Assembly: GCA_029287235.1 (NCBI GenBank)
Contig: JARFRM010000284.1
Coordinates: 1-64,000 of the forward strand
DNA: 64,000 nt
DNA from: Thermoanaerobaculales bacterium
GTDB lineage: Bacteria > Acidobacteriota > Thermoanaerobaculia > Thermoanaerobaculales > Sulfomarinibacteraceae
Direction: 5' to 3'
The first letter of the stretch is position 1; every line of letters starts with the position of its first letter. Below, in pieces: positions 9,467 through 21,207 of the stretch. The notes under the pieces were generated by a model. It searched no databases and was not told where the DNA came from. It saw nothing but the letters and a program-made list of their open reading frames with translations. Both the position numbers and the translations under genes were made by a program.

Positions 9467-11881
9467 TCAGAATGTCGTCCCGATGGAGAACTGGAAGTCG
9501 CTCTTGTCCTCCCCCGGCCACGGGTCGAGATTATACCCATAAATAAACCGGATCGGTGCCTGGAAGATCGGAAGAAGAACCCTCAGCTCGACCCCGGTGG
9601 TGCGCCGCCACAGCGAGAAATCCCACCCCTGGTCTTCGTGGTAGGTGTTCCCCATGTCGACGAAGAACACCAGCTTCACCGGGCCACCCAGGGCGAACTG
9701 CTGTTCGAGATTGAGCAGCCAATAGCGGTCGCCGCCCTCTCGGACTCCGCTCGGGCTGAGGAAGTAAAAGCCTTCAGCCGTCCGCGGAAGCACCGTGTAG
9801 TACGGAATGCCGCGCAGGGTACGGTCGCCACCCAACCGGTAGCGCTCGTAGATCGGAATCTCCGAGTCGTTGTAGGGGAAGAACTGCCCGATCTCCGCGT
9901 TGAAGGCAAAGATGAACTTCTGCCTCCGATCGTAGGGGAACCACTGGGTATGGGAGATCTCCGGCTTGAAGTAGTCGAAATCGCCGCCGAGCGGCCCGCC
10001 GGCCATTCTCAGCCGAGCACTGAAACGTTTCCCCTTGGTGGTGTCGAACGGGTCGTTGCGATTGTCGATGGTGAACGCCGGTGTGAACGACGCGGTGCGC
10101 CCTTTGAACTCCTCGTAGAACTGTTCGAAGGGAACCGGTTCCACCGGTGGTACCGAAACCGGAGGTACATGCCCGACTGTCGGATCGCCGGGAACTCCGA
10201 ACCGGGACACCGCGTACCTCGAATTCACATTCTCGAAGGAGTAAACACCGGTCACCGAGGTGTAGGCACGTAGACCCGTCCCCAGTGAGATCGAGAACCC
10301 GGTCGTTTCACGGAAATAGTCGGCAACCTCTTGATTGGTTCTGAAGATCGAGCCGCCGAGAAGGATCCGGCGGTCGAGGAAATAGGGTTCGGTGTAGCTC
10401 AAGGTGTAGAAATCGGAGCGGCGGCCGATCTGCACCGACACGCCCAGGGTGTTGCCTCGGCCGAGGAAGTTGCGGGTGTTGAACTGGGCCTGGGCGAAGA
10501 AACCGTCGAGCTCGGAGTATCCGGCGCCGAACTGGATGTCGTTTCTGCCGACCTCGGTGCCCGAAACGTTGACGTTGACCCTCTTGGCCTCGTCGTCGAA
10601 ATCGAAATCGAGGGGCTCTTCCTCCAGCTTCCAGTACCCCAGGGCGTTGACCTTGAACACCGAGCTCTTGAGGGCTCCCATGTTCATCCAGTTGCCTTCG
10701 ACGATCCGAAACTCACGTCTCAGCACCTTGTCGCGGGTGTTCGAGTTGCCGACGAATTCGATCCGCCCAAGGTTGAATCGATCGCCCTCGAAGACATCCA
10801 CCGTGACATCGACGGCCAACTCCTTGTCCTCGACCCTTTCGAAACGTTCGTTGGCGTAGGCGTAGATATATCCGGAATTGTGGTAGATCTCCTGGATCTT
10901 CTCCTTGGCGCTGTCGAATGCCTTTTTGCTGTAGGTCTTGCCGAGATCGACCTCGAACATGCCCTGCAGGGCGTCGGCGTTGAAGATCTCCACCCCTTCG
11001 AGCTTGAGGGATTCGACGGAGTAGGGCTCGCCCTCCTCGACCGGGATGCTCACTTTCATACGGTATTTCTTGCCTTCAAGGGTGTCCGCATCCGGCTTCT
11101 TGGCGATCAGCTCGAGCGCCGGCTCGCCGATCTTGATATCGAGATAGCCGTTGTTCAAGTAAAAGTCTCGCAGGTTGTCGCGATCCGCCTCCCAGTTTTC
11201 CCGGGTGTAGATGATCTTCTTGCCCCACTTGCGGTAGAGATTGATCGCCTTGACCTCTTTGAGCTGCCCGCGGAGCTTGCCGTCTGAAAAGACCTCGTTG
11301 CCGACGAACTCGATCTCGTCGATCTTGACCTTCCCTCCCTCGTCGATGAGGAACACCACCTTGCGCCGGTTCCGCCCTTCGTCCTGAATCTCGAAGGTCA
11401 CCCTCGCCGAGCGGAATCCCTCTTCGTCATAGATTTCCTTGACGGCCGACTGAATCCGCGACAGCTGCGACATCTTGAGAGGGACGTTGCGGGGAACATC
11501 GACGCCCTTCTCGTCGAGGAAGTCCTTCATCTCCGACGTGCTGACCTTCTTGTTGCCTTCGAAGACCACCGTGCTGACGAACGGACGTTCCGTAATGACG
11601 ATGTAGAGCACGACCTCGCCGTCCTCGGTTTCCTCGCTCTCGATGCGCACTGTTTCGAAGAGACCGGAGTCCCAGAGACGATGGAATCCTTCGGCGATGA
11701 GGTCGGATTCAAGCGGGTCTCCGGCCTCGAGTCCGAGGTAGTAGGTAACCGTGTCGAGGGTGACGGTCACACCCCCTTCGACAACAATCTCGGATATATA
11801 GACTTCATCGTCCTGGCCACTGGCGGGCGGCGCGAACGCCCAGACCAGGAGAGCGATGAAAATGACCGCTCGCACCTTCAT
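9467..11881 (-). CDS. bamA: Outer membrane protein assembly factor BamA
   Basis: POTRA repeats and C-terminal Omp85 barrel (GGDRTLRG, FQFSIGTTF). Confidence 0.95.
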   Translation of the reverse strand: MKVRAVIFIALLVWAFAPPASGQDDEVYISEIVVEGGVTVTLDTVTYYLGLEAGDPLESDLIAEGFHRLWDSGLFETVRIESEETEDGEVVLYIVITERPFVSTVVFEGNKKVSTSEMKDFLDEKGVDVPRNVPLKMSQLSRIQSAVKEIYDEEGFRSARVTFEIQDEGRNRRKVVFLIDEGGKVKIDEIEFVGNEVFSDGKLRGQLKEVKAINLYRKWGKKIIYTRENWEADRDNLRDFYLNNGYLDIKIGEPALELIAKKPDADTLEGKKYRMKVSIPVEEGEPYSVESLKLEGVEIFNADALQGMFEVDLGKTYSKKAFDSAKEKIQEIYHNSGYIYAYANERFERVEDKELAVDVTVDVFEGDRFNLGRIEFVGNSNTRDKVLRREFRIVEGNWMNMGALKSSVFKVNALGYWKLEEEPLDFDFDDEAKRVNVNVSGTEVGRNDIQFGAGYSELDGFFAQAQFNTRNFLGRGNTLGVSVQIGRRSDFYTLSYTEPYFLDRRILLGGSIFRTNQEVADYFRETTGFSISLGTGLRAYTSVTGVYSFENVNSRYAVSRFGVPGDPTVGHVPPVSVPPVEPVPFEQFYEEFKGRTASFTPAFTIDNRNDPFDTTKGKRFSARLRMAGGPLGGDFDYFKPEISHTQWFPYDRRQKFIFAFNAEIGQFFPYNDSEIPIYERYRLGGDRTLRGIPYYTVLPRTAEGFYFLSPSGVREGGDRYWLLNLEQQFALGGPVKLVFFVDMGNTYHEDQGWDFSLWRRTTGVELRVLLPIFQAPIRFIYGYNLDPWPGEDKSDFQFSIGTTF

Positions 11882-14310
11882 GAAACCTCCTGGGGGTGGA
11901 CGAGGTTCTCGACGACGACCGCTTCCGGCCGCTCATCGCCCATTCGAACTCTGAGACGGATCTCACCGGAGGTCCGGTGATCGATGAGGACATCGGCCAC
12001 CGCGTCCTCCACCCACAGTTTGATCAACCGCCTCAGCGGTCTGGCGCCCGCCTGTGGGTCCAGACCGCACTGGTCCAGCAACCACCTCGCCACATCGGGG
12101 TCGTATTCGAGCTCGACGTGGCGCCGGCTGAGGTTGTCGACGGTCTCGTCGAGCAACAACCCTGCGACCCGAAGCATGCTCTCTTCGTCGAGGGGTTCGA
12201 AGACGATGATGTCGTCAAGACGGTTGACGAACTCGGGCGGGAAATGCCGCCTCAGCTGACGATCGACGATCTCGCGCATCCGGGCCGACCCGAGTTCCTT
12301 CCTTCCGTCACCGAAACCGACGCCGTCCTCGGCGACAAGATCACGACTGCCCAGGTTCGACGTCATGATGATGAGAGTGTTGGTGAAGTCGATCACATTG
12401 CCGTAGTTGTCGGTCAATCGACCATCCTCCAGAACCTGGAGGAGTAGGTTGTAGATGTCGGGGTGGGCCTTCTCGACCTCGTCGAGCAGGATCACCGAGT
12501 AGGGGTTTCGCCGCACCTGTTCCGAGAGCTGACCGCCCTCTTCGAACCCGACATAGCCGGGAGGCGAACCAATGAGCCTCGAGACTGTGTGTTTTTCCAT
12601 GTACTCCGACATGTCGAATCTGAGGAGATGGCGGACATCCTGGAAGAGGAACGCCGCGAGCTGTCTCGCGACCTCGGTCTTGCCGACCCCGGATGGCCCC
12701 AAAAATACGAACGAGCCGATCGGTCGATGCGGGCTGGTCACCCCGAGCCGGCTGCGCCGGATGGCTCGAGCGAGGGCCTTGATGGAATCATCCTGACCCA
12801 CGACTCTCTGGCGGAGCAGGTCCTCCATGCGACGAAGCCGGTCCGCTTCATCCTCTTTGATCGACGTCACCGGGATCCCCGTCCACGATGCCACGACCTC
12901 TTCAATATCAGCCTGGTCGACCGTGATCTCCTCGACCGATTCGGCGGCATGGCTCTCGAGCATCTCGAGCTCCTCGCGCAGCCGCAGCTCCTCTTCACGA
13001 AGCTCCACCGCGGTCTCGAATTCCTTCTTGGAAATGGCGTCCTTCATGCCGCGAACCGCGTCCCGGATCTCCCTCTGCACCTGGCGCAGGGACGAGGACG
13101 ACGCGACCTTCCTCAGTTTGACCCGAGCCCCGGCTTCGTCGAGGACGTCAATGGCCTTGTCGGGGAAGGCCCGATCGGTGATGTAACGGCCCGAATGGGA
13201 AACAGCGGCATGCACCGCTCCGTCGGTGTAACGCACCCCGTGGAACTCCTCGTAACGGCTTTGAACTCCTCGCAGAATCCTCACGGTTTCCTCGTCGGAC
13301 GGCTGGCGGATCGTGACCGCCTGGAACCGGCGCGAGAGCGCGCGGTCCTTCTCGACGTACTTGCGATACTCACGCACCGTGGTCGCCCCGACACAGGTGA
13401 TCTCGCCGCGAGACAGGGCCGGTTTGATGATGTTCGCGGCATCCAGGGAGCCTTCGGCGGATCCGGTGCCGATGAGTGAGTGGATTTCGTCGATGAAGAT
13501 GATGATCTCACTGTTCTCCCGGATCTCCTTGAGCAGGCCCTTCAGCCGCTCTTCGAACTGTCCCCGATACTTGGTGCCGGCGACGAGCAACGACAGATCG
13601 AGGGCGAGGATTCTCCGGTCGGCGAGCGGCAGCGGCACCGATCCCTCGACGATCCTCGTCGCAAGACCTTCGACTATGGCGGTCTTGCCGACCCCGGATT
13701 CACCGAGGAGCAACGGGTTGTTCTTGGTTCTGCGGCTGAGAATCTGGATGACTCGCTCGACCTCTTCGTCACGTCCGATGAGCGGATCGAATCCACCGTT
13801 CACGGCAATCTGATTGAGGTCCCGTGAGTACTCGACGATGTGCGGGGTGGCGCTCGCAGATTCCTCGGCCTCGAGCTCGTGGCCGCGGCGAATCACCTCT
13901 TCACGAAGCTGGAAGAGCTCGAAACCTCTGACAGTCAAATATTTGGCAGCGTTGGACTCCTCGATCCGCAGCAGACCCAGAATCAGATGTTCGGTTCCAA
14001 CCCGACCGTGGCCCATGCTCTCGGCCTCGTGCACGGAGAAGGCGAGCACCTTCTTGGTGTCTTCGGACAGAGGAAGATCGGGCGAGGAGCTCACGGGGTC
14101 GAGGGTCACACCTTCACCGAGCAACTCGTCACGAAGCTCGCGCACGTCGATCCCGACCGACTCGCAGAGATCCACCAGCGTCTCGTCGGCCTCGCGCAGC
14201 ATCCCGAGCAGGACATGCTCGGTCGCAATCTGATGACTCGCCGCACGGCTCGCCTCATAGCGGGCAAAGAAGAGCGCCCGGCGGACGTTTTCGTTAAATC
14301 TTTCGAACAT
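11878..14310 (-). CDS. clpC: ATP-dependent Clp protease ATP-binding subunit ClpC-like (two AAA+ domains, UVR motif)
   Basis: Clp N-domains, GESGVGKTAIVEGLA, GPSGVGKTEVARQLA, UVR-like linker. Confidence 0.93.
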   Translation of the reverse strand: MFERFNENVRRALFFARYEASRAASHQIATEHVLLGMLREADETLVDLCESVGIDVRELRDELLGEGVTLDPVSSSPDLPLSEDTKKVLAFSVHEAESMGHGRVGTEHLILGLLRIEESNAAKYLTVRGFELFQLREEVIRRGHELEAEESASATPHIVEYSRDLNQIAVNGGFDPLIGRDEEVERVIQILSRRTKNNPLLLGESGVGKTAIVEGLATRIVEGSVPLPLADRRILALDLSLLVAGTKYRGQFEERLKGLLKEIRENSEIIIFIDEIHSLIGTGSAEGSLDAANIIKPALSRGEITCVGATTVREYRKYVEKDRALSRRFQAVTIRQPSDEETVRILRGVQSRYEEFHGVRYTDGAVHAAVSHSGRYITDRAFPDKAIDVLDEAGARVKLRKVASSSSLRQVQREIRDAVRGMKDAISKKEFETAVELREEELRLREELEMLESHAAESVEEITVDQADIEEVVASWTGIPVTSIKEDEADRLRRMEDLLRQRVVGQDDSIKALARAIRRSRLGVTSPHRPIGSFVFLGPSGVGKTEVARQLAAFLFQDVRHLLRFDMSEYMEKHTVSRLIGSPPGYVGFEEGGQLSEQVRRNPYSVILLDEVEKAHPDIYNLLLQVLEDGRLTDNYGNVIDFTNTLIIMTSNLGSRDLVAEDGVGFGDGRKELGSARMREIVDRQLRRHFPPEFVNRLDDIIVFEPLDEESMLRVAGLLLDETVDNLSRRHVELEYDPDVARWLLDQCGLDPQAGARPLRRLIKLWVEDAVADVLIDHRTSGEIRLRVRMGDERPEAVVVENLVHPQEVS

Positions 14311-14995
14311 TTTCTGATAAATCAGCCCGCCGGGCGAGACGGAAGATCCGGTCGCACCTGCGGGCCATCTCCTCGTTGTGCGTCACTATAATTGATGTCA
14401 GACCCGCCTTCAAATGCAGCTCGGTCACCAGCTGGAAGAGTCGTTCGGCATTTGCGCTGTCGAGGTTGCCGGTGGGCTCGTCCGCGAGCAGGAGTTTCGG
14501 CCGCATGGCGAGCGCACGGGCAACAGAGACCCGCTGCTGCTCCCCGCCCGACAGCTGATCCGGAAAGTGCGAGGCGCGGTCGCTCAGACCCACTGCATCC
14601 AGTAACCCGGCGGCCCGGTCGCGAGCAACCCGCCCCTTCTCACCGGCGATCCTCACCGGCAGGGCGACGTTGTCGAGAGCATCGAGCTCTTCGAGAAGGT
14701 GGTGATGCTGGAAGACAAACCCGATGTCGCAGTTGCGCAGCTCGGCGCGAGCGTCCGGTTCGAGGTCGTCGGTCTGGACTCCGTCCAGTACGATCCGGCC
14801 CAGCTCCGGTCGATCGAGCAGTCCGATCAGGTGGAGCAGGGTGCTCTTGCCGACACCCGACGGACCGACCACGGCCACCATCTCGCCGGTTGCGACCTCG
14901 AGGTCGAGCTCTTGGATGACCTCGACACGGGTCAATCCTGCACCGAACCCCTTGGACAGTCCCGTCGCCCGCACCATGCTGGAGCTCTCACTCAT
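14294..14995 (-). CDS. lolD: Lipoprotein-releasing ABC transporter ATP-binding protein
   Basis: Walker A GPSGVGKSTLLH, LSGGEQQRVSVARAL, operon position. Confidence 0.9.
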   Translation of the reverse strand: MSESSSMVRATGLSKGFGAGLTRVEVIQELDLEVATGEMVAVVGPSGVGKSTLLHLIGLLDRPELGRIVLDGVQTDDLEPDARAELRNCDIGFVFQHHHLLEELDALDNVALPVRIAGEKGRVARDRAAGLLDAVGLSDRASHFPDQLSGGEQQRVSVARALAMRPKLLLADEPTGNLDSANAERLFQLVTELHLKAGLTSIIVTHNEEMARRCDRIFRLARRADLSENVRKI

Positions 14996-16142
14996 AGCGC
15001 AGACCTTCCGACGGCTCTCGCCTGGCGACCATCCTCGCCGGCAGCCACGCCGCCAGTGCGGCCAATCCGAGGGCGACCGCCACGACGAGTCCGACCGTCA
15101 TGGGATCAATGCTGAACGGAACCGCAGTCACCATGAATACGCCCTGTGGAAGTTCGAGTGCTCCGGTCCGATCGAGGACGAAGGCGAGTCCGCTGCCCAA
15201 AACCGCGCCCGCCACAGACCCGACGAGACCGATCGACAGACCGAGGACGAGAAAGAGCCGACGAAGCGAAGAGGGCGAGAAACCGAGCCCGGCCATGACC
15301 GCCAGATCCTTGCGCTTCTCGGCGGCGACCATGGCAACGTTGCACAACAGATTCAAGGCCGCCACCACCAGCATGAGCCCGACGGCGACGAAAATCATGA
15401 TCTTTTCCAGGGCGAGAGCGGTGAGAAGCGGGCGGTGGAGCTCTTCGAGTCCCGCCACCCGGACGGCCACACCAGCTTCATCGAGAACCTTGCGGGCTCG
15501 CTGCCCCAGGGTCCACGGATCCGCCTTCTCCCGAAGCTCGATAGCTTCAATCACCCGTTCGCCCCAAAGCAGACGCTGCGCTCGCTCAATGGGTAGGACA
15601 ACCTCGCCGGACTCGGCTCCGGGTTCCGGGGTGGAAATCCGCGCAATCTCGGTCCGGATCCGAACCGGAAGCGGGCCCATCGGGGTCAGTCGCTGACGGG
15701 CCGAGATCACCTCGACGCGGTCGCCGGATGCCACCCCCAACCGACGGGAGAGGATTCGGTCCACCGTCACCCGGTCGGTGTCAGAGCGGCCGATCACCGA
15801 TGCCGGAACGGCATCCGTGTCCGAGCTGACCAGACAAGTTCCCCTCACCATCTGCACGATTTCCACATCGCCAAGGGCGCCTTGCAAGAGCGAGGCCAGC
15901 TTTTCCGGTTCCTCGATTCTCCGGCCGGCCGCCGGCCAAATCTCGGCGTGACTCGCGTGGGCCACGATCTGGGAACGAATGCCCGATTGGAAACCATCGA
16001 GGAGGGCAAGGGTCACGACCAGCGCAAACACTCCCAGTCCCAAACCGAAGAGCGAGATCAACGTCACGGTCACAACCGGCGTCCATCGGCGGGTCCCGAC
16101 GAGATAGCGACTCGCCACATGGAGTTCGGCGCTGAGACTCAT
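14988..16142 (-). CDS. lolC: Lipoprotein-releasing ABC transporter permease (LolC/E family)
   Basis: FtsX-like permease, MSLSAELHVASRYLVG N-terminus, operon position. Confidence 0.88.
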   Translation of the reverse strand: MSLSAELHVASRYLVGTRRWTPVVTVTLISLFGLGLGVFALVVTLALLDGFQSGIRSQIVAHASHAEIWPAAGRRIEEPEKLASLLQGALGDVEIVQMVRGTCLVSSDTDAVPASVIGRSDTDRVTVDRILSRRLGVASGDRVEVISARQRLTPMGPLPVRIRTEIARISTPEPGAESGEVVLPIERAQRLLWGERVIEAIELREKADPWTLGQRARKVLDEAGVAVRVAGLEELHRPLLTALALEKIMIFVAVGLMLVVAALNLLCNVAMVAAEKRKDLAVMAGLGFSPSSLRRLFLVLGLSIGLVGSVAGAVLGSGLAFVLDRTGALELPQGVFMVTAVPFSIDPMTVGLVVAVALGLAALAAWLPARMVARREPSEGLRYE

Positions 16143-16147
16143 TATTT

Positions 16148-17629
<1,482 letters not shown>

Positions 17630-17661
17630 ACGACCTCCTGCGGGCGCGTGATTGTACCACG

Positions 17662-17684
17662 GCAATTCGCCAGCGGCGAATTGC
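17662..17684. repeat. 10-bp perfect inverted repeat GCAATTCGCC-AGC-GGCGAATTGC
   Basis: Direct reading; between rsuA-like stop and lysS start. Confidence 0.85.
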
Positions 17685-17706
17685 TAAGGAATTTCATTTC
17701 AATGGG

Positions 17707-18537
17707 TTACCGGCGATTTTTCGGTCTTCCGCGGTGCTTTGCGCTGGCGGAGCGCTTCACCGGCTTTCGCTTCTGCGCTCGCTTCGCCTGCGAGGGCTTC
17801 GGTTCTTGTCCCGCCGCCCGGCGGAGAGACTTGACCTCTTCTTCGGTCAGCATCCGGAAATCTCCGGCACGCAGGGAGCTGTCCCTCAATGGTCCGATGG
17901 CCGAGCGGCGGAGCCGCTGGACAAGGTGGCCGGCGCGGAAAAAGAGTTGCCTCACCTCGTGGGTGCGTCCCTCGGTCACCTCCACACACCACCAGGTCGA
18001 GGTGCCGCCCGGGCTTTTTCTCACCCGCGCGGCCGACAGCGGCTTGACATGGTGGCCGTCAACTGTCGTGCCCGCTCGAAGCTGATGGATCTGGTTCTCG
18101 TCGAGATCGCCCCGAATCTTGACCATGTATTCCCGCACGACGCCGTAACGTGGGTGGGTCACACGAGCGGCGAGATCCCCATCATTGGTGAGCAACAAAA
18201 GGCCCTCGGACTGGTAGTCGAGCCGCCCGACCGGAAAGACCCGTTCTTTGACGATGGGTCGCACCAGATCAATCACCGTGGTTCGCTCTTCCGGATCGTC
18301 GCACGTGGTCATCACCGCCCGGGGTTTGTAGAGGAGCACATAGCGGTTGGGTTCAGCAGCTTTGAGGCGCTTGCCGTCAACCTTGATGTGGTCGGTCGCG
18401 GGATCGGCCTTGTCACCGAGCGCAGCCGTTTGGCCGTTGACGGTCACCCGACCCTCGCTCACCAAACGGTCGGCGTCACGGCGGGAACACAATCCCGAAC
18501 GGGCGATCAGCTTCTGGAGTCGTTCCTTGGTCATCAT
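17707..18537 (-). CDS. Ribosomal large/small subunit pseudouridine synthase (RsuA/RluB family) with basic C-terminal tail
   Basis: S4-like N-terminus MMTKERLQKLIARSGLCSRRDADRLV, VGRLDYQSEGLLLLTNDG. Confidence 0.9.
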   Translation of the reverse strand: MMTKERLQKLIARSGLCSRRDADRLVSEGRVTVNGQTAALGDKADPATDHIKVDGKRLKAAEPNRYVLLYKPRAVMTTCDDPEERTTVIDLVRPIVKERVFPVGRLDYQSEGLLLLTNDGDLAARVTHPRYGVVREYMVKIRGDLDENQIHQLRAGTTVDGHHVKPLSAARVRKSPGGTSTWWCVEVTEGRTHEVRQLFFRAGHLVQRLRRSAIGPLRDSSLRAGDFRMLTEEEVKSLRRAAGQEPKPSQAKRAQKRKPVKRSASAKHRGRPKNRR

Positions 18538-18703
18538 TCCTCCGGTGCTGCCGGGCAGCGGGACGTTCCGCCTCTCGGCGGGGAGGCGGACTCTATCACA
18601 GGGGGCCTCCGCCCCCATCCTGGTCCCGCGGGAGTAGCCGTGGCCGCGACCGTGGCCCCGCCCCAGCATGGTTCTTCCGGGTTGGTGGATAATCGAGACG
18701 GCG

Positions 18704-19945
18704 ATGAAGACAATCGATCCTACGGTTCTCCGCAAGGACCCGCTGCTTCGGCGAGTCTGGGAGCAGCTCGGGCGGCCATCGCGCTGCCGCGTGACCGGAG
18801 GGTATGTTCGCGATCGGCTCCTGGGACGATCGAGCCGGGATCTCGACCTCACTATCGAACGGGACGAAGACCAGGCGGCCGGGCCGGCGCACCGACTCGC
18901 CGCGGCAAACGGCGTCCGCGCCCACCTCTTCGGCACCGCACCGCACCGGATCTGGCGAATCGACTTCCCCTCCCTCAAAGTCGAGATCTGGCCGCTCGGC
19001 GGACTGACCTTCGAAGAGGATATGAAACGACGAGATTTCGGCTGCAACGCTCTGAGCTGGGAGTTGCCTGACGGACCTCTTGTCGATATTGTCGGCGGTC
19101 TTCGCGACCTCGAGCAACGTCTCTTTCGCACGACCTCGCGATCGAACCTCGAGGATGATCCCGTTCGGCTTCTGCGCGCGCCACGGTTTCTCGCACAGTT
19201 CGAAACCTTCACCCTCGACCCGACCACGAGACGCTGGATCCGCGAGCTCGCACCCTCGCTGAGTCTGGCCCCGCGAGCACGGGTCGGCCAGGAGCTTCTG
19301 GCCTTGTTGCGCGGACCGTCGGCAGCCCGCGGTCTCCTCGCGTGTGTGGATCTCGGTTTGATACGGTGGCTCTCCCCTGGGGCTCACCCGATCGACGCGG
19401 GTTGGCTCAGCGAGAATCTGGCGGCCGCCGACCTCCTGGTGTCGCCGACGCGACATCGGTTGCGCCGCGCACTCGAAGAGTCGGGCGACGCGGTTCGACT
19501 CTCCTTCCTCTTTCGCGCATGGGGATCCCCCGAAGACGAACGACTCACTCCTTACGGGTGGTCGAGGTCCGACCGCGCGAAAGCCCTCCGCGCCGCCCGG
19601 ATGCTCGACGACGCTCTCGAGACCGTCGACGCTCCGCCTGCCGCCCGCCGCGAGCTCGCGTGGCGCGCGGGGACGTCGTTCCCGACCCTCATCACCCTCG
19701 CCGCCGCCCTCGACCCCGGCCGATCCGGATGGCGCAGGTGGTGGCGCCAGTGGCAACGACAACCCTCAGCGCTCGAGCATCCGCGTCCGCTGCTGACGGG
19801 GGTCGAGGTCGCCGAGATCGCGGGAATCGAGCCTGGTCCGGAACTCGGGAGGATCGCCCATGCTCTTCTCCGCGCTCAGGTGAGGGGGGAAGTCCGCAGT
19901 CGCGGGGGCGCACGACGCTGGATTCGAAAAAGCTCGCCTCGGTGA
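18704..19945 (+). CDS. CCA tRNA nucleotidyltransferase / poly(A) polymerase family protein
   Basis: GGYVRDRLLGRSSRDLDLT, RRDFGCNALSW, DDPVRLLRAPRF. Confidence 0.85.
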   Translation: MKTIDPTVLRKDPLLRRVWEQLGRPSRCRVTGGYVRDRLLGRSSRDLDLTIERDEDQAAGPAHRLAAANGVRAHLFGTAPHRIWRIDFPSLKVEIWPLGGLTFEEDMKRRDFGCNALSWELPDGPLVDIVGGLRDLEQRLFRTTSRSNLEDDPVRLLRAPRFLAQFETFTLDPTTRRWIRELAPSLSLAPRARVGQELLALLRGPSAARGLLACVDLGLIRWLSPGAHPIDAGWLSENLAAADLLVSPTRHRLRRALEESGDAVRLSFLFRAWGSPEDERLTPYGWSRSDRAKALRAARMLDDALETVDAPPAARRELAWRAGTSFPTLITLAAALDPGRSGWRRWWRQWQRQPSALEHPRPLLTGVEVAEIAGIEPGPELGRIAHALLRAQVRGEVRSRGGARRWIRKSSPR

Positions 19946-20034
19946 CGCAAAGGGCAGAGGGCCATGCGGTTCCACGATCGACACCGATCCGGAGAGGAAG
20001 GCACCGTTCTCGAGGCTCCCCTTCCGGCTTTGTC

Positions 20035-21033
20035 CTACTTCACAACGTTCGAGGCCGCGATTTCCAACTCCTCCAGCCAGCCGGTACTCAGTTTTTCCGG
20101 CAGACAATCCCCGTAGAGCACCATGATCACGCGGTCCTCGATGCTGAGCGGTATCGCCACCGACTTGCTCGGGGACGGGCCTCCGAGGGCGTCCAGAATC
20201 CTGCCGTCCTCTCCGTTCTCCTCCAGCCTGGCGAGGATCGTCTGTCGTTGTTCGGCCGCTCGCGCCAGAATGCTGGGGCTCGCACTCGGAATCTCGAGAT
20301 TCGAGAGGCGCTCGGCCAGGGCGATCAGGCCCTGATCGAGCCCGACATGACCGACCACTTGGAACCGCCCGGGTTGCACGGCGAACAACAGACACCGCCC
20401 GCAGGTGTTGAGCCCGAGATTGAGCAGCAGGTAGACGACCTCTCCATGGATCGTCGGCGAGGTCGACTGCTCGAGCAGGACATCGAGGGAGTCCGGCTGC
20501 TCGGCTTCCGACTCCTCTTCGAGTTTCCTTTCGTCGGCACGCCGAGCCGCGTCGAGGAGAACGTGGGTCGACTCGACCTCAGACACGGCAAGAAAGTCTG
20601 CCGCCTCGAGCTCGACCTCGCCGCGATCGACCAGCTCTTTGACCTCGAACGAAAACGTTCCCGTGCACCAGCCGACGAACTCGGAGATCACGGTGGAGAA
20701 CTGTTCTCTGACCACGTCCTCGAGGATGGTGTGCTCGAGAACACCCATCTCGACCAAGATCGTACCCAATCGTGTTTTGTCGCCGCCGGCGGTCTGCCGC
20801 AACAATGCCGCGTTGAGGTCTGCCTCGCTGATCAGTCTTTTCGCCATCAGCAGGCTTCCCAGGCTCTTGCGCACCGATGGCGACGCCGCGAAGATCACCT
20901 TGCCGCCTCGAAAGGCGATGACACCTTCCTCGTCGACATTCTGGAGTCGCAACACGCCGCTCTTGCCGAGAAACCCGATGATCTGGATCAGCTCGCTGGG
21001 ACTGAAATCTTCCAAATTCCCGTTCACCGACAC
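20035..21033 (-). CDS. DUF4388 (PatA-type) domain protein
   Basis: MSVNGNLEDFSPSELIQIIGFLGKSGVLRLQ...GGKVIFA. Confidence 0.75.
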   Translation of the reverse strand: MSVNGNLEDFSPSELIQIIGFLGKSGVLRLQNVDEEGVIAFRGGKVIFAASPSVRKSLGSLLMAKRLISEADLNAALLRQTAGGDKTRLGTILVEMGVLEHTILEDVVREQFSTVISEFVGWCTGTFSFEVKELVDRGEVELEAADFLAVSEVESTHVLLDAARRADERKLEEESEAEQPDSLDVLLEQSTSPTIHGEVVYLLLNLGLNTCGRCLLFAVQPGRFQVVGHVGLDQGLIALAERLSNLEIPSASPSILARAAEQRQTILARLEENGEDGRILDALGGPSPSKSVAIPLSIEDRVIMVLYGDCLPEKLSTGWLEELEIAASNVVK

Positions 21034-21207
21034 CTCCTTCGTGCCCGGTGGCCGCTTCTCGGCAACCCGCGACGCCGGTTCTCAGACAGACCACGGCTGC
21101 GGCGCGCATGAGCACTGTGCTCACAGTATAGGTGGCTTCGGATGTCAACGGCTCGATCGTTCACCATCCTCGATCACGCGGCCCACCGGCCGTCTCAGAG
21201 TTTGAGA

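Noticed and set aside
19342-21111. 589-aa + strand ORF
   Set aside because: Overlaps the CCA-transferase in another frame and is antisense to the DUF4388 gene.
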